From an uncultured Peptococcaceae bacterium (GTDB lineage Bacteria > Bacillota > Peptococcia > Peptococcales > Peptococcaceae), in assembly GCA_902496505.1 (NCBI GenBank), contig CABVBB010000123.1, positions 1 to 6,634 of the forward strand: a DNA stretch of 6,634 bases, read 5' to 3'. Shown in pieces: positions 5,924 through 6,634 of the stretch. The position numbers were made by a program, and so were the translations under genes. Numbering within the stretch: the stretch's first letter is position 1; each line of letters opens with the position of its first letter. Under the pieces are notes generated by a model. The model had not been told where the DNA came from, ran no database searches, and saw only the letters and a list, made by a program, of their open reading frames with translations.

Positions 5924-5930
5924 GTAAAAA

Positions 5931-5959
5931 ATTCTAGCATATTTAATAGCATTTGCCAA
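5931..5959 (-). promoter_or_regulatory. Strong sigma-A promoter of the NifX-like gene
   Basis: On the minus strand TTGGCA (-35, at 5959-5954, 5/6) is followed after exactly 17 bp by TAGAAT (-10, at 5936-5931, 5/6). A TGC directly precedes the hexamer, giving an extended -10. The start point would be near 5925, leaving a leader of about 80 nt. This is the best promoter in the window. Confidence 0.75.
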
Positions 5960-5971
5960 TAATTATTTGCA
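5954..5971. promoter_or_regulatory. Operator-like 18-bp palindrome overlapping the -35 box
   Basis: TGC-c-AATAATTATT-t-GCA is an inverted repeat with a single mismatched pair (5957/5968) around the perfect 10-bp core 5958-5967. It covers the whole -35 of the minus-strand promoter, the usual position of a repressor site. It also lies upstream of the divergent 147-aa gene. The regulator is unknown; Fur-like and other metal or redox regulators use AT-rich dyads of this sort, but no exact match is claimed. Confidence 0.45.
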
Positions 5972-6010
5972 TCCATTGTCATCTATAAGAATATTTTAAA
6001 GGCAAAGCGG

Positions 6011-6038
6011 TTGCATTTTCGGGAGATATGGCTAAAAT
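6011..6038 (+). promoter_or_regulatory. Candidate promoter for the 147-aa gene
   Basis: TAAAAT (6033-6038, 5/6) is preceded at 16 bp by TTGCAT (6011-6016, 3/6), giving a start near 6045 and a leader of about 90 nt. A second -10-like TATACT (6099-6104) has no convincing -35. Either or neither may be used. Confidence 0.3.
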
Positions 6039-6121
6039 AGATAAAGAAGTAAATCAAAGCACCTGTGATCGTGACAAAATGAAAGACACCATTTACTTTA
6101 TACTTTCAGTGATGATGAGAC

Positions 6122-6128
6122 AAGGGGA
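6122..6128 (+). promoter_or_regulatory. Ribosome binding site supporting a TTG start
   Basis: AAGGGGA ends 8 nt before TTG 6137. An in-frame TGA occupies 6134-6136, so no start further upstream is possible, and the next in-frame ATG is deep in the gene. Confidence 0.75.
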
Positions 6129-6136
6129 GAATTTGA

Positions 6137-6580
6137 TTGAACAAGAAGATTTTTTATTTGAGTCCGCAAGAAGAAGGCAAACAGGAATTTGTCTGCTGGG
6201 GTTTTGAGAAGAGCGCTTTGACAGAGGCTGATCACAAAAGCATCACCGCTCAGATCGACCGCAGTTTAGAACAGGTTCGTCAGCTTAATGATAAATGGAA
6301 CAGCGAACGCAGCTTCAGCGTTTTACTGGGCCAAGACAAACAAAATTTCTGGGTCGCTGTCCCCAGACAATTGGCCACCAAGACTATGGCGATCTTTAAT
6401 CAAAACTTTAAAGCGCTGGGCTTGGCCTGCAAGACGGTCATCACTTCTTACAACAATTCTTTTGACTATGACTGCCCATTCTACCCGGTGATCTCCTATG
6501 ACAGAGGCTTTGTTTATGATGCTTCCGCCATTGCATTCAAGGAAGAAATGGTCGACTATTTACATGTCGTCAATGCCTGA
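6137..6580 (+). CDS. Unrecognised 147-aa protein
   Basis: I do not recognise this family. The start is TTG 6137, forced by a TGA directly upstream (6134-6136) and supported by AAGGGGA 8 nt before it. The product is soluble, with no signal peptide or membrane segment. It opens with KKIFYLSPQEEGKQEFVCWGFEKSALTEADHKS, passes through a probable helix rich in charged and Gln residues (about 34-58, ITAQIDRSLEQVRQLND), then alternates aromatic and polar stretches typical of a mixed alpha/beta domain (FSVLLGQDKQNFWVAVPRQL, then CKTVITSYNNSFDYDCPFYP). It has three cysteines but no CXXC or other obvious metal or catalytic motif. Codon use resembles that of the neighbours, so recent transfer is not suggested. 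It stands alone, divergent from the NifX-like gene and closed by its own terminator. A real gene is likely; its function is unknown. Confidence 0.8.
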   Translation: MNKKIFYLSPQEEGKQEFVCWGFEKSALTEADHKSITAQIDRSLEQVRQLNDKWNSERSFSVLLGQDKQNFWVAVPRQLATKTMAIFNQNFKALGLACKTVITSYNNSFDYDCPFYPVISYDRGFVYDASAIAFKEEMVDYLHVVNA

Positions 6581-6586
6581 TCTTAC

Positions 6587-6621
6587 GACGATACGGACAC
6601 TTGTCTGTATCGTCTTTTTTT
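6587..6621 (+). terminator. Strong intrinsic terminator of the 147-aa gene
   Basis: A 12-bp stem (6587-6598 with 6603-6614, core GACGATACGGAC, one G-U pair) closes on a tetraloop and is followed directly by seven T (6615-6621). It starts 6 nt after the stop codon. Confidence 0.93.
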
Positions 6622-6634
6622 ATACAGTATGATT

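Overview
This 6.6 kb window looks like an ordinary chromosomal stretch from an anaerobic, mid-GC (roughly 50%) member of the Firmicutes. Purine-rich Shine-Dalgarno sites, GTG and TTG starts, strong intrinsic terminators and a Cys/His-rich NifX-like protein all fit. The overall protein flavour suggests the Negativicutes (Acidaminococcaceae/Veillonellaceae relatives), but that is an impression from memory and could not be tested here. There is no sign of phage, insertion sequence, CRISPR array, tRNA or rRNA.

Layout, left to right. (1) The C-terminal part of tcdA, a tRNA t6A37 dehydratase, enters from the left edge. (2) trxA (thioredoxin, 727-1050) follows with a candidate promoter of its own. 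(3) A highly structured 166-bp gap with three consecutive dyads separates trxA from rarA and probably terminates trxA. (4) rarA (1217-2530) and mnmA (2523-3584) overlap by 8 bp and are translationally coupled. (5) After 79 bp comes a two-gene ABC importer: a lipoprotein substrate-binding protein (3664-4668) and its permease (4672-5421), with no ATPase. A perfect 14-bp hairpin (5423-5457) closes the unit and also serves the gene converging from the right. (6) On the minus strand, a NifX/NifB-domain metal-cluster-binding protein (5475-5843) has a near-consensus promoter and a leader of about 80 nt made almost entirely of two bulged hairpins. (7) On the plus strand, an unrecognised 147-aa protein (6137-6580) starts at TTG and ends in a strong terminator.

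Functional themes: two tRNA anticodon-loop modification enzymes (TcdA at A37, MnmA at U34), redox/sulfur handling (TrxA, MnmA), replication-fork maintenance (RarA), uptake of an unknown small molecule, and a putative Fe-S/Mo-Fe cluster carrier. The most distinctive non-coding signal is the promoter, operator-like palindrome and tandem-hairpin leader in front of the NifX-like gene. I found no convincing evidence of a wholly new multi-gene system. The leads most worth following are that leader, the ATPase-less transporter, the CXXC-type MnmA, the unassigned 147-aa protein and a strong excess of GATC.
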